From: Pseudoflavitalea rhizosphaerae
Lineage (GTDB): Bacteria; Bacteroidota; Bacteroidia; Chitinophagales; Chitinophagaceae
Direction: 5' to 3'
Assembly (NCBI RefSeq): GCF_003991355.1
Contig: NZ_RCSU01000002.1
Coordinates: forward strand, 682,001-746,000
Length of the DNA: 64,000 bases
Positions 16,245-25,292 of this stretch are shown here, piece after piece. Below the pieces are notes generated by a model that did no database searches, had not been told where the DNA came from, and worked only from the letters and a program-made list of their open reading frames with translations. Position numbers and translations under genes: made by a program. The first letter of the stretch is position 1, and the number at the start of each line of letters is the position of its first letter.

Positions 16245-17334
16245 TTAGGCAGTTTCCTTTTCCATCATCAGGTAAGCCTTGATGAATCCATTCAGATCCC
16301 CGTCCATCACGGGCTGTACGTTACCTACTTCGAAGTCGGTGCGATGGTCTTTGATCATTTTGTAAGGATGGAAAACATAGCTCCTGATCTGGCTACCCCA
16401 CTCGATCTTCTTCTTGTTGGCATTGGCAGCATTCTTCAATGCTTCGCGCTTGCGCAGCTCTTCTTCGTAGAGACGGCTCTTCAACATCTGTAATGCCATT
16501 TCCCTGTTCTCACCCTGTGTACGCGCTTTCTGGCATTCCACGATGATCCCGCTGGGAATATGTTTCAGACGTACGGCGGTTTCCACTTTGTTCACGTTCT
16601 GACCACCCTTACCACCTGAACGGTAGAATTCCCATTCAAGATCGGCCGGGTTCACTTCCACCTCGATACTGTCGTCTACTAACGGATATACATAGATGCT
16701 GGCGAAAGAAGTATGCCTGCGGGCATTGCTGTCGAACGGGGAGATGCGCACCAGCCGGTGAACGCCGCTTTCGGCTTTCAGGAAGCCGTAAGCGAATGGT
16801 CCGTCAAACTGGAGCGTAGCACTCTTGATGCCTGCGCCATCGCCATCCTGCCAGTCGAGTTCCGTAACGGACCATCCCTGCTTCTCACCGTACATGCGGT
16901 ACATGCGTGCAAGCATTTCGGCCCAGTCCTGGCTCTCTGTTCCGCCGGCGCCGCTGTTGATCTGCAGCACGGCAGGCAGTTCGTCCTCAGGTTGATTGAG
17001 CGTACTCTTGAACTCGGCATCTTCAAGATGACTGATAGCTTCATCGTGCGCAACGCGGACTTCCTCCTCCGTTGCCTCACCGGCTTTCCAGAAATCGAAG
17101 AGCACAGCAAAATCCTCTACCGAAGTAACAGTTGTTTCGTACAACTTAACCCAGTATTCATTCTGCTTGATGTTCTTGAGAATCTCTGTGGCGCGTTTGT
17201 TATCGTCCCAGAACCCGGGAGATAAACTCAATTGTTTTTCCTGGTTGATCTTATCACGTCTGTTATCGACGTCAAAGAAACCTCCTCAGGACCACAATCC
17301 GGTCCCTCATAGCCTTGATTTGTTCTTGTGTCAT
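16245..17334 (-). CDS. prfB: Peptide chain release factor 2 (programmed +1 frameshift)
   Basis: RF2 releases peptides at UGA and UAA. The gene is in two frames. It starts at the ATG 17334 (MTQEQIKAM) and reads 20 codons to CTT followed by an in-frame TGA at 17274-17272. A +1 slip continues as [20 protein letters not shown] to the stop at 16245, giving about 362 residues. The domain-3 motif [17 protein letters not shown] carries the GGQ that triggers hydrolysis, and SPF (in [10 protein letters not shown]) is the stop-codon recognition tripeptide. Translation of the full protein depends on RF2 shortage at the UGA, so the gene is autoregulated. A frame beginning at 17231 alone would miss the N-terminus. 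Confidence 0.96.
17271..17286 (-). promoter_or_regulatory. prfB +1 frameshift signal
   Basis: On the minus strand the sequence is AGGAGG TTT CTT TGA C. The AGGAGG (17286-17281) is a Shine-Dalgarno-like stimulator three bases before the slippery CTT (17277-17275), and the in-frame UGA is 17274-17272. Slipping one base forward puts the ribosome on TTT and then GAC. The arrangement matches the classical prfB site. Confidence 0.95.
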
Positions 17335-17405
17335 AGGGGCGCAAGTTACAAAAAACTAACCGATTGCGGACTTTTTCCGAACTTCACCCTTCAACCAAAT
17401 ATATC

Positions 17406-18245
17406 ATGAAGACCTACGTTTTAATGCTTGCGGCCGCATCATTTTTTGCCGCCTGCAACAATGCCGACAATACCAAAAAAGAAGGCGAAGCCACTAAAAT
17501 TAACCCCGCATCGCCTGTGATCAAAGAGGAATCAGTGGTGTATACAGACGGGAAAGATACCCTCAATGGCTACATTGCTTACGATGAAAGCATCAACACC
17601 AAACGCCCGGCCATACTGATCGTTCCGGAATGGTGGGGCCTCACGCAATATCCCAAAATGCGTGCGCGTGAACTGGCAAAACTGGGTTATATCGCCATGG
17701 CAGTGGATTTTTACGGAAAGGGGAAGATAGCAGAAGACCCCCAAACAGCGAAAGAATATGCCATGCCCTGGTACCAGGCCCCCAAAGCTGCACAGCAACG
17801 CCTCGATGCCGCCGCCGCTTTCATCAAAGGCAATACGGTTACGGATACAGCACAGATCGCAGCTATAGGCTACTGCTTCGGTGGTTCGATGGTGCTGAAT
17901 GCCGCCAAGCTCGGCTCCAACCTCAAAGGCGTGGTGAGTTTCCACGGCGCATTGGAAGGCGGTGTAGTTCCTCAGAAGGGTCTTACCAAAGCGAATATCC
18001 TGGTGTGCAACGGAGAGGCAGATTCCTATGTGACGCCAGATCAGATCGCTGCTTTCAAAAAGCAGTTGGACTCTGTGGGTGCGCCTTATACATTCAAGCA
18101 ATATGCAGACGCCACGCATGCTTTCAGCAATCCTGAAGCAACGGAGAAAGGAAAAAAATTCAACATGCCCATCTCCTATAATGCTGCAGCAGATACCGCC
18201 TCCTGGAAAGACATGCAGGACTTCTTCAAAACAGTCTTGAAGTAA
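17406..18245 (+). CDS. Dienelactone hydrolase-family lipoprotein
   Basis: The 279-residue protein has a lipoprotein signal (KTYVLMLAAASFFAAC) followed by a Lys/Glu-rich linker and an alpha/beta-hydrolase domain. The likely triad is Cys157 (AIGYCFGGSMV), Asp206 (GEADSYV) and His238 (ADATHAFSNP), the Cys-Asp-His arrangement of dienelactone hydrolase. EWWGLTQYPKMRARELAKLGY near residue 75 is the usual strand-helix start, split here over two elements. Secreted DLH-like enzymes are common in this phylum and their natural substrates are mostly unknown. The ATG at 17406 was chosen because it directly precedes the signal peptide. The gene is divergent from prfB. Confidence 0.9.
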   Translation: MKTYVLMLAAASFFAACNNADNTKKEGEATKINPASPVIKEESVVYTDGKDTLNGYIAYDESINTKRPAILIVPEWWGLTQYPKMRARELAKLGYIAMAVDFYGKGKIAEDPQTAKEYAMPWYQAPKAAQQRLDAAAAFIKGNTVTDTAQIAAIGYCFGGSMVLNAAKLGSNLKGVVSFHGALEGGVVPQKGLTKANILVCNGEADSYVTPDQIAAFKKQLDSVGAPYTFKQYADATHAFSNPEATEKGKKFNMPISYNAAADTASWKDMQDFFKTVLK

Positions 18246-18324
18246 ACAAAAATTATCCGGAAAAGGATAAGAAACTCAGGGAAAGATCATTAGCATAATG
18301 GATAATTTCTATTGTGCATTGGAC

Positions 18325-18354
18325 AAAAAAAGAAGGCCGTTCTCAGCCTTTTTT
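18325..18354. terminator. Bidirectional terminator hairpin
   Basis: A-run, AAGGC (18333-18337), loop, GCCTT (18346-18350), T-run. It lies between the convergent hydrolase gene (ends 18245) and sensor kinase (ends 18392) and can serve both. Confidence 0.75.
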
Positions 18355-18391
18355 GAGTGATCGAAACCTCCGTTTTTTATCCTTTTCCATT

Positions 18392-19807
18392 TTATGCATA
18401 TTGCAACTCCTGCTCGTCCTCTACCGTCTCATAACGAGGTAATATAACCGAGAAAGTACTTCCTACACCAGGGTTGCTGTTCACTTTAATGCATCCCCCG
18501 TTCTTCTCAAGAAAATCCCTGCACAATTTCAGTCCCAGCCCTGTTCCCGTTTCACTGTTGGTGCCGCGTGTGGTGTAATAATGATCTCCGAAAAGTTGCG
18601 TGATGGCTTCCTCGCTCATGCCAATACCTGTATCCTGAACAGCAATTTCCACCATTGCTTCATGCTCCCTGGCGCTCACCCAGATGGTGCCATGTGCCGG
18701 TGTGAACTTGATGGCATTTGAGAGGATATTGCGCAATACCAGGCTGATCATTTCACGATCGGCATAACAATACACCGGTTGCTGCAAGCTGGTTTCCAGC
18801 CATATCTTTTTATTGTCCGCCTGCAGGCGCAGCAGGGCTACCGTTTCATCGATCATATGATGTAGGTCCAGCATTTCCGGCTGTACCGTTTCCTGTCTCA
18901 TTTGTGATCTGGCCCAGAGCAGCAGGTTCTCCATCAGGCTGGTCACATAATTCATTTCATTGGTAACTCCGGGGATCATTTCTTTGATCTCTTTAGCGGA
19001 AAGCTTTGCCTGCTGCATGCTGAGGAAAAGATTACGCAGGGCATACATCGGCGTTTTCAGGTCGTGTGCGATCACGGAGAACAGCTTAGTTTTGATTTGA
19101 TTGAGCTCAGTGAGTTCTTTGGTCTGCAATTCAAGCAATGTTGCTTTTTCGGCGATCTCCCGTTTTTGTTTGCCGATAGCCAGGTTCTGCTGGCGAAGCT
19201 CGCGGCTTTTCACCATCAGCGTATACTGATAACGGATATGTTCCTGCTTGATCAGGAAGAGTGCATAAAAGATGAATCCCAGTGCAAGGATATGATTGAA
19301 TGCAAATACCCAGTAGCTGATCTCCGACAACTGAAAGTAGTACTCACGGGGAACAACAACCGCCAGCAGGTAGCAACTGCTGCTCCAGAGAAAGGAGAAC
19401 ACCATGCTTACCATTCTTTGCAGGAAAAAAACGGCGATCACGATATACAAAAGGAAGAAGAGCCCCACCCCTACATTCACTTTCCCGAGATAAACGATAC
19501 AGGTTACAAGGGGGTATAACGCGAAGTAAACAAGCCGGGCATACCGGTAATGATTTTCGTGATTGAGCCAAAGCACCAGGGTACAGATAAGAATCGGGGC
19601 CAGGGACACATACCAGGTCAGGGGCGGCAGGTGCCGGTTACTGAACAGGCCGGCGAAGATCAGCATCAGTCCTGCCAGCATGCTGATACAGTTGAGCTGG
19701 TTGAAAATGATCAGCTTGCGCCGTTCAAAATCGTCCATACCGCCGGTAACGCCCAGTGACCGGAGTTGTTTCCATTGCCTGATCAGAGCCTGGCCGCGGG
19801 TTTGCAT
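18392..19807 (-). CDS. Membrane sensor histidine kinase
   Basis: The 471-residue protein has a membrane domain of about six helices (residues 35-200), a coiled-coil linker (ELRQQNLAIGKQKREIAEKA) and a complete kinase core. The phospho-acceptor is His248 in FSVIAHDLKTPMYAL. The N box is RNILSNAIKF, G1 is DTGIGM, and G2 is TGTGLGL. There is no periplasmic sensor domain and no response regulator in or next to the gene, so its partner is elsewhere. The membrane part resembles none of the named sensor families I can place. Confidence 0.92.
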   Translation of the reverse strand: MQTRGQALIRQWKQLRSLGVTGGMDDFERRKLIIFNQLNCISMLAGLMLIFAGLFSNRHLPPLTWYVSLAPILICTLVLWLNHENHYRYARLVYFALYPLVTCIVYLGKVNVGVGLFFLLYIVIAVFFLQRMVSMVFSFLWSSSCYLLAVVVPREYYFQLSEISYWVFAFNHILALGFIFYALFLIKQEHIRYQYTLMVKSRELRQQNLAIGKQKREIAEKATLLELQTKELTELNQIKTKLFSVIAHDLKTPMYALRNLFLSMQQAKLSAKEIKEMIPGVTNEMNYVTSLMENLLLWARSQMRQETVQPEMLDLHHMIDETVALLRLQADNKKIWLETSLQQPVYCYADREMISLVLRNILSNAIKFTPAHGTIWVSAREHEAMVEIAVQDTGIGMSEEAITQLFGDHYYTTRGTNSETGTGLGLKLCRDFLEKNGGCIKVNSNPGVGSTFSVILPRYETVEDEQELQYA

Positions 19808-20025
19808 ATAAGGTAATTTTCAGGATATTGAACGGAAACAGTAACGTCCGGAGACTTGTTTTATTTCGATGAAAAGAAAGGCGGGAAAAGCATTGTACAA
19901 TTATTATATGTAAATTGCTGTAACAGATTTAATTCCCCTTTAATAGCCCGGGCCGTTCTGGCAGGATTCTTGAAAAAAAATCAGGTATCGCCCAATTGTA
20001 TTATTCATCATTTAAATAAGCAGCT

Positions 20026-20328
20026 ATGAGTACACAAAAAGTAATGCTCGGCACATTAACCGGGGTATTGGCGGGAGTGGCCATCGGAATGTTGTGTGCC
20101 CCGGCATCGGGAGCGGAAACCCGTCAAAAGATCTCGGACAGCGCCGGTGCATTGAGGAAAAAGTTCAACCGTTTGATTGGAGCGTCTGCCGATGAACTGG
20201 ATGAATTGAAAGATGTATTCTCCTCCGAGATCTCAGGGCTCAAAGAGGATGTTCGTGAAAGAGTTCTTGAATTGATCAAAGCAACCAAGGCAAGTGGCAA
20301 CAATATCAGGGAACAGGCTACGCTGTAG
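20026..20328 (+). CDS. YtxH-domain protein
   Basis: The 100-residue protein starts with one membrane helix rich in Gly (LGTLTGVLAGVAIGMLCAPA) followed by SGAETRQKISDSAGALRKKF and an amphipathic helical tail. This is the YtxH/GvpP-like pattern, with the common LAPxxGxETR element appearing as LCAPASGAETR. YtxH proteins are small membrane-associated proteins often induced in general stress; the molecular role is not known. A YqaE-type stress-linked membrane protein is encoded next on the same strand, but a terminator separates them. Confidence 0.88.
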   Translation: MSTQKVMLGTLTGVLAGVAIGMLCAPASGAETRQKISDSAGALRKKFNRLIGASADELDELKDVFSSEISGLKEDVRERVLELIKATKASGNNIREQATL

Positions 20329-20354
20329 CGTAAGCATTAACCGAAAAGCTATAG

Positions 20355-20388
20355 GCTATCGTTTGTGAAAACAGACGGTAGCTTTTTT
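20355..20388 (+). terminator. Terminator after the YtxH gene
   Basis: GCTATCGTTTG (20355-20365) pairs with CAGACGGTAGC (20372-20382), with G-T wobbles, followed by a run of six to seven T. It separates the YtxH gene from the next one. Confidence 0.75.
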
Positions 20389-20447
20389 TATACTTGCTAA
20401 TTACAAAATCATTAACATTGTGCTATAATCATCACAAATTACTCACT

Positions 20448-20876
20448 ATGAAAAAACTTCACACTCGTCTCTTTGTTTGTGCTGCTCTTGCACTCACAAC
20501 CATCACCACCCCTGTTCTTGCCGCTGCAGTTGTTGAGCCTGTTCCCGTAACTGTGCCCGGGTCCACAGAACCCACACCTGCTGAAGTAAAAGCAGCTATG
20601 GAATCATTCAGGGCGCTTCCCCGCAAGGAAAGGAAAGAAAGACTGAAGGACGCCAAAAAGATGCTGAAGGAATATAAGGCAGACAAACGTGCAGGCAAAG
20701 CCGCAGAAACAGACCAGGTATTGCTGGCTATTCTCGCTATCCTACTTCCGCCACTGGCTGTATACCTGAAAGAAGGTGAGATCAACAGCAAATTCTGGAT
20801 CAGCCTTATCCTCACCCTGCTTTTCTGGATCCCCGGTGTAGTATATGCATTACTGGTAGTATTTGATGCAGTATAA
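20448..20876 (+). CDS. YqaE/Pmp3-family membrane protein with signal peptide
   Basis: The 142-residue protein begins with a signal peptide (KKLHTRLFVCAALALTTI, cleavage near AAAVV), then a Pro-rich stretch and a charged helix (RALPRKERKERLKDAKKMLK). It ends in two membrane helices with the Pmp3/YqaE motif AILLPPLAVYLKEG and FWIPGVVYALLVVF. Classic Pmp3 proteins are about 50 residues and hydrophobic, and affect ion leak across membranes under salt stress. Bacteroidota forms with an N-terminal exported extension are known. The start is the ATG at 20448; the upstream frame to 20394 overlaps the terminator region. Confidence 0.88.
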   Translation: MKKLHTRLFVCAALALTTITTPVLAAAVVEPVPVTVPGSTEPTPAEVKAAMESFRALPRKERKERLKDAKKMLKEYKADKRAGKAAETDQVLLAILAILLPPLAVYLKEGEINSKFWISLILTLLFWIPGVVYALLVVFDAV

Positions 20877-20941
20877 TCGAAAGCATCCCATACCGTAGAA
20901 AGATGACTTCAAAAACATCTTTCACCTGTAAATACAAATGC

Positions 20942-21379
20942 ATGAAAAAATTATCGTTCGCCCTATCCGGTATGGCGGTGACGCTAATGATGGCAGCATG
21001 CAGCAACAGCATGAATACCACTGGCGGAAACCAAAAGCTGGAAGGCACATCCTGGAAGCTCATAAAACTCGGCTCTATCAACGGAGAACTGCCCAAAACT
21101 CCCAAGGAAGTGACCATGCAGCTGGATACCGGAAGGGTGTTTGGCAGCGGCGGATGCAACAGGTACTTCGGGTCTTACAGCCTGAATGGCTCCTCCCTCA
21201 AATTCAACGGAGTGGCCAGTACCAAAATGTTCTGCCAGGGAGCTATGGAAGTAGAGGATGGATTGATGCAGTCGATCAATAATACTGATGGCTACTTTAT
21301 ACAGGGCAAATGGTTGTCGCTGCTGAAAGGAGCTGATACGCTGGCGAGGTTTGAAGCATCCCGAACGATACCAAAATAA
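20942..21379 (+). CDS. META-domain lipoprotein
   Basis: The 145-residue product has a lipoprotein signal ending MMAAC and one META domain. The domain opens with LEGTSWKLIKLGSINGELP, contains TGRVFGSGGCNRYFGSYSL, and has ASTKMFCQGAMEVEDGLMQ, the latter with the conserved Cys pair of HslJ-like domains. META/HslJ proteins are surface or periplasmic proteins linked to heat or antibiotic tolerance in Enterobacteria; the function here is unknown. The ATG at 20942 was chosen over the one at 20903, which would add a hydrophilic segment before the signal. The stop codon lies only 12 bases before the MITE-like repeat. Confidence 0.88.
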   Translation: MKKLSFALSGMAVTLMMAACSNSMNTTGGNQKLEGTSWKLIKLGSINGELPKTPKEVTMQLDTGRVFGSGGCNRYFGSYSLNGSSLKFNGVASTKMFCQGAMEVEDGLMQSINNTDGYFIQGKWLSLLKGADTLARFEASRTIPK

Positions 21380-21390
21380 TTTTTCGCTCA

Positions 21391-21524
21391 GGGGGTCTCA
21401 TTCAGGTCTGGAAAATATACCAACGCGGGAGGATTTTTTTTCTTCTGTAGTAAGGAAGATGGGGCGGTGGATTCTTTGCCCGGCCTCATCGCTTATATTT
21501 TCAAGGCCCTGAATGAGATACCCC
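21391..21524. mobile_element. MITE-like element with about 30-bp terminal inverted repeats
   Basis: The left end (21391-21419) and right end (21494-21524) are inverted copies: GGGGTCTCATTCAGG and GAAAATATA on the left, TATATTTTC and CCTGAATGAGATACCCC on the right. They differ by a few substitutions and short indels. Outside them TTCGCTCA (21383-21390) and TTCGCTTA (21525-21532) look like an 8-bp target duplication with one mismatch. There is no coding frame inside. The 134-base size and ends fit a non-autonomous element. It could alternatively be a large hairpin acting as terminator of the META gene. Confidence 0.55.
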
Positions 21525-21532
21525 TTCGCTTA

Positions 21533-22337
21533 TGGCCCCCGAATGTGCAGCAGTGCTGATACAATGATGGAATATTAGAAAACCGGATTATTCACATGGA
21601 TTTTCTATTTTTTGTATTTCTCCTTTTCTTTTTTCCCTTTTTTTGCTTTTTGCAATCTCCTTCATTCAACTCCTCACCGTTTATTTCCATTATCATTCTT
21701 TCCCCTCATCTTCATACATAAGTCATCAATCAACTCCCCATCTCTCAGCAACAACCTTCTGTCCAATTCTCAAGCAAAACTGACCGCCATTACTTTCGCT
21801 GATGCACCTGTTCCCCATCCCTCCTTCCCAACCGCTCCGGAACAGCGCCAGCGGCTACTCTATTATCCCATAGAAAATTGATAGCTCTCTCAAAATTGCC
21901 GGCCATCCTCGCCCCGATATTACTTGCGAACGCCTTTTAATTTATTGTTTTATTGCCGATGCTCTATCGGCGCTCAAGGCCGCCGGAGGGAATATGGGTC
22001 GCGGCCTATGAAACATAAGCGAAGAAGTCCCATAGCATTCCCACTGCCCATCTCTCCCCACAGAAGAACAAAAAATATCCTCCCGCGCCGGTTTGTTTCA
22101 TCAGCCGCAGATCATATTCCCCCGCCGGCCGCCTCCCCCATCACAAAACAAAAACAAAAAGCCGGTCGCCCACCAATGAGGGACCGGCAGTTTCCGGGAA
22201 CGGATCAAATTTTCTTTTTCGGGTATTGAGAATCGCTGGAATCGGAGCGGCACCACCCGCTCCACTTTAAATACGTAACATGCGGGCAATTGGATTGCGA
22301 ATTCCAATGTGTACATTCGTACCCTAATATTTTTTCC
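21533..22337. other. Long non-coding stretch with polypyrimidine tract and a second inverted repeat
   Basis: No convincing gene is visible in 800 bases; frames up to 100 codons are low-complexity and begin without a signal. The plus strand from about 21603 to 21740 is almost all C and T. A second inverted repeat pairs 21978-21996 (ending GGGAATATG) with 22113-22130 (starting CATATTCCC), leaving about 116 bases between. The last part carries the promoter region of ltaE. Confidence 0.45.
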
Positions 22338-23366
22338 ATGATCGACCTCCGTTCAGACACCTTCACCCTCCCTACCCCGGGCATGCTGGAAGCCATGATG
22401 AAGGCCCCGGTGGGCGACGATGTCTTTGGTGAAGACCCCTCCGTAAACCTCCTGGAACAAAGGATGGCCAGCCACTTCAATATGGAGGCAGGACTATATT
22501 GTCCAACCGGCACCATGAGTAACCAGATCGGTATAAAAGCGCATACACAGCCGGGTGATGAAGTGATCTGTGAGCAGTCGGCCCATGTATACATTTATGA
22601 AGGGGGCGGAATTGCTTTCAATTCAGGGGCGCAGGTGCGCACGCTGGAGGGTGAACAGGGAAGGATCAGGGCTGAGCAGGTAGTGATGGCCATCAATCCC
22701 GATGATGTACATAAGGCCAGGACCAGTCTGGTCTGCCTGGAAAATACTTCCAATCGCGGGGGTGGCAGTTGTTATGACCTGGAGGAGATCCGGCGCATCC
22801 GCGAGGTTTGCGATGAGCACCGGCTCCTGCTGCACCTCGATGGCGCCAGGCTTTTCAATGCACTGGTGGCAAAGCAACAGGCAGCCAGTGATTATGGTCC
22901 GCTTTTCAATAGTATCAGTGTTTGTCTAAATAAAGGTATGGGCTGCCCCATCGGCAGTGTGTTGATGGGAAATAAGGATTTTATCCGCAGGGCAAGAAGG
23001 ATCAGGAAAGTACTTGGCGGCGGCATGCGGCAGGCTGGCTATATGGCCGCAGCCGGACTTTATGCGCTGGACAATCATATCGGTAGACTTGCTGAAGATC
23101 ATGATCATGCGCAGCAGATCGGAGCTGCATTGATGCAGACAGATTACGTGGAGAGCCTGTTGCCCGTGAGCACCAATATTGTGATCGCAAAAATCAAAGC
23201 GCCCCGGAAACCGGCACAGATCACGGAGCTGCTGAAAGCAAAACAAATCCTGGCATTGCCAGTGTCACCAACACAGATCAGGATGGTATTACACCTGGGT
23301 ATTACCCCTGAAATGACAGCTATAACGGTGGATACTATACGAAATTTGAAATTGGATACACAATAA
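22338..23366 (+). CDS. ltaE: Low-specificity threonine aldolase
   Basis: The 342-residue PLP enzyme splits L-threonine or allo-threonine to glycine and acetaldehyde. The N-terminus IDLRSDTFTLPTPGML and GDDVFGEDPSVNLLE are family signatures. The PLP Lys lies in SVCLNKGMGCPIGSVL, and HLDGARLFNA holds the pyridine-binding Asp. The start is the ATG at 22338, since the frame upstream to 22290 contains unrelated residues. The length is normal. It stands alone, with a strong hairpin five bases after the stop. Confidence 0.94.
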   Translation: MIDLRSDTFTLPTPGMLEAMMKAPVGDDVFGEDPSVNLLEQRMASHFNMEAGLYCPTGTMSNQIGIKAHTQPGDEVICEQSAHVYIYEGGGIAFNSGAQVRTLEGEQGRIRAEQVVMAINPDDVHKARTSLVCLENTSNRGGGSCYDLEEIRRIREVCDEHRLLLHLDGARLFNALVAKQQAASDYGPLFNSISVCLNKGMGCPIGSVLMGNKDFIRRARRIRKVLGGGMRQAGYMAAAGLYALDNHIGRLAEDHDHAQQIGAALMQTDYVESLLPVSTNIVIAKIKAPRKPAQITELLKAKQILALPVSPTQIRMVLHLGITPEMTAITVDTIRNLKLDTQ

Positions 23367-23370
23367 ACGA

Positions 23371-23398
23371 GGACCGGACAGCTCTCGCTGTCCGGTCC
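23371..23398 (+). terminator. Strong hairpin after ltaE
   Basis: GGACCGGACAGC (23371-23382) and its exact complement (23387-23398) form a perfect 12-base stem with a TCTC loop. There is no T-run behind it, so it may act as an mRNA-end stabiliser or as a weak terminator. Confidence 0.7.
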
Positions 23399-23567
23399 GT
23401 ACCTCATTCACGTAGGTTGCAGGGTTTAGGGGAAATACGTAGGGTAAAAATTGTAACTATGTAAAGAGAAGGGATTTTCGCCTGACCGCAATATTTAAGG
23501 AACATTATTTACGCATCCTACGTGTATACACCTATGACTTGATAAGTAAAGAATATTGAAAGCACTT

Positions 23568-23575
23568 TATTTTTG
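23568..23575 (+). promoter_or_regulatory. -7 box of the pgi promoter
   Basis: TATTTTTG matches TAnnTTTG exactly and ends 17 bases before the pgi ATG, so the leader would be about ten bases. A TTG (23539-23541) is 26 bases upstream, somewhat far for a -33 element. Confidence 0.45.
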
Positions 23576-23592
23576 ACCATAATTCTAACCAG

Positions 23593-25245
23593 ATGCTACC
23601 GAAAATTAAACCTCAGCGTACCGAAGTGTGGAAAAAACTGAACACGCATTACAAAAAAATAAAAGACGTCCAGATTAAGGAACTGTTTGAAGAAGACCCT
23701 GAAAGATTCAATAGGTTTTCACTGCAGTTGGAAGATATCCTGGTTGATTTTTCCAAGAACCGCATCACTAATAAGACTTTGTCGCTACTGGAAGAGCTGG
23801 CCCAGCAAAGCGAGCTGAAACCCGCCATCGAAGCCATGTTCACTGGAGAGGCCATCAATGAAACGGAAGGCCGCGCCGTGCTGCATACTGCGCTCCGCAA
23901 TTTCTCCGGCAAACCGGTGAAGGCAGAGGGTAAGAATGTAATGCCCGATGTGCAGCGCGTATTGAAGCAAATGCAAGACTTCTGCGCCAGGGTGCACAGT
24001 GGTGAATGGAAAGGATATACCGGCAAGAAAATAAAATACATCGTCAATATCGGGATCGGCGGAAGCGATCTCGGCCCCTATATGGTTACCGAAGCGCTGA
24101 AGCCTTTTTGGGTGGAAGGGATTGAACCTTTCTTCGTATCCAATGTGGATGGCACGCATATCGCCGAAACATTGAAAAAAGTGAACCCCGAAGAAACGCT
24201 GTTCCTGGTGGCCAGCAAAACCTTCACCACGCAGGAAACCATGACCAACGCCCTCACAGCGCGTGAGTGGTTCCTGCAATCAGCCATCGAGGAAGCGCAT
24301 GTGGCCAAACATTTCGCAGCCCTCTCCACCAATGAAAAGGAAGTGGTGAAGTTTGGTATCGATAAAGCCAATATGTTCGAGTTCTGGGACTGGGTTGGCG
24401 GACGATATTCACTCTGGAGCGCTATCGGACTCAGCATCGCCCTCACTACCGGGTATGATCATTTCGAGCAATTGCTCCGGGGCGCACATGCAACCGACCT
24501 GCATTTCCGCAATACGCCTTTCGATAAAAATATTCCCGTGGTCCTGGCCCTGATCGGTCTCTGGTATACCGATTTCTTCGGCACACAAACAGAAGCCATC
24601 CTGCCATACGATCAATACATGCATAGATTTGCCGCCTACTTCCAGCAGGGCAATATGGAAAGCAATGGCAAGAGCACTGACCGCCGCGGCAAAGCAATCG
24701 ATTATGCAACCGGACCAGTGATCTGGGGCGAGCCCGGCACCAATGGCCAGCACGCATTTTACCAGCTGATCCACCAGGGTACCGTGATGATCCCCTGCGA
24801 TTTCATTGCACCGGCTATCAGTCACAATCCTATCGGGGACCATCATACGAAACTATTGTCTAACTTCTTCGCACAAACGGAAGCGCTGATGAATGGTAAA
24901 CCGAAGGATGTGGTGCGTAAGGAACTGATTGCAGCAGGCAAGGGGCATGATGAGATCAAAGCCCTCCTGCCCTTCAAGGTATTCTCCGGAAACAGGCCCA
25001 CCAATTCCATCCTGATCAAAAAGATCACTCCCTATACATTGGGACAACTCATTGCTATCTACGAGCATAAGATCTTTGTGCAGGGCGTGATCTGGAATAT
25101 CTTCAGCTTCGATCAATGGGGTGTTGAACTGGGCAAGCAACTGGCCAATGCCATCCTTCCGGAATTGAAAGACAATAAGCCTGTGGCATCGCATGATTCC
25201 AGCACCAACGGGCTGATCAATGCCTTCAAAAAAATGCGGGGATAG
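23593..25245 (+). CDS. pgi: Glucose-6-phosphate isomerase
   Basis: The 550-residue enzyme interconverts glucose 6-phosphate and fructose 6-phosphate in glycolysis and gluconeogenesis. The sugar-phosphate SIS motif [19 protein letters not shown] is at about residues 150-168. The catalytic Glu is in [12 protein letters not shown], and [16 protein letters not shown] and [12 protein letters not shown] are family signatures. The size matches the long bacterial form. It has its own promoter and is not in an operon with ltaE. The metalloprotease pseudogene begins 48 bases downstream. Confidence 0.97.
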   Translation: MLPKIKPQRTEVWKKLNTHYKKIKDVQIKELFEEDPERFNRFSLQLEDILVDFSKNRITNKTLSLLEELAQQSELKPAIEAMFTGEAINETEGRAVLHTALRNFSGKPVKAEGKNVMPDVQRVLKQMQDFCARVHSGEWKGYTGKKIKYIVNIGIGGSDLGPYMVTEALKPFWVEGIEPFFVSNVDGTHIAETLKKVNPEETLFLVASKTFTTQETMTNALTAREWFLQSAIEEAHVAKHFAALSTNEKEVVKFGIDKANMFEFWDWVGGRYSLWSAIGLSIALTTGYDHFEQLLRGAHATDLHFRNTPFDKNIPVVLALIGLWYTDFFGTQTEAILPYDQYMHRFAAYFQQGNMESNGKSTDRRGKAIDYATGPVIWGEPGTNGQHAFYQLIHQGTVMIPCDFIAPAISHNPIGDHHTKLLSNFFAQTEALMNGKPKDVVRKELIAAGKGHDEIKALLPFKVFSGNRPTNSILIKKITPYTLGQLIAIYEHKIFVQGVIWNIFSFDQWGVELGKQLANAILPELKDNKPVASHDSSTNGLINAFKKMRG

Positions 25246-25292
25246 CCATTTAATTGCTATTTTACCGCCCCGGAAAACCTTGCCCCCATCAT

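Noticed and set aside
16245-17231. RF2 starting at 17231
   Set aside because: The real start is in another frame at 17334, joined through the programmed frameshift at 17277-17272.
21612-21881. An 89-codon frame in the polypyrimidine region
   Set aside because: Low-complexity Ser/Phe/Pro/Leu sequence caused by the C/T bias, without promoter or family resemblance.
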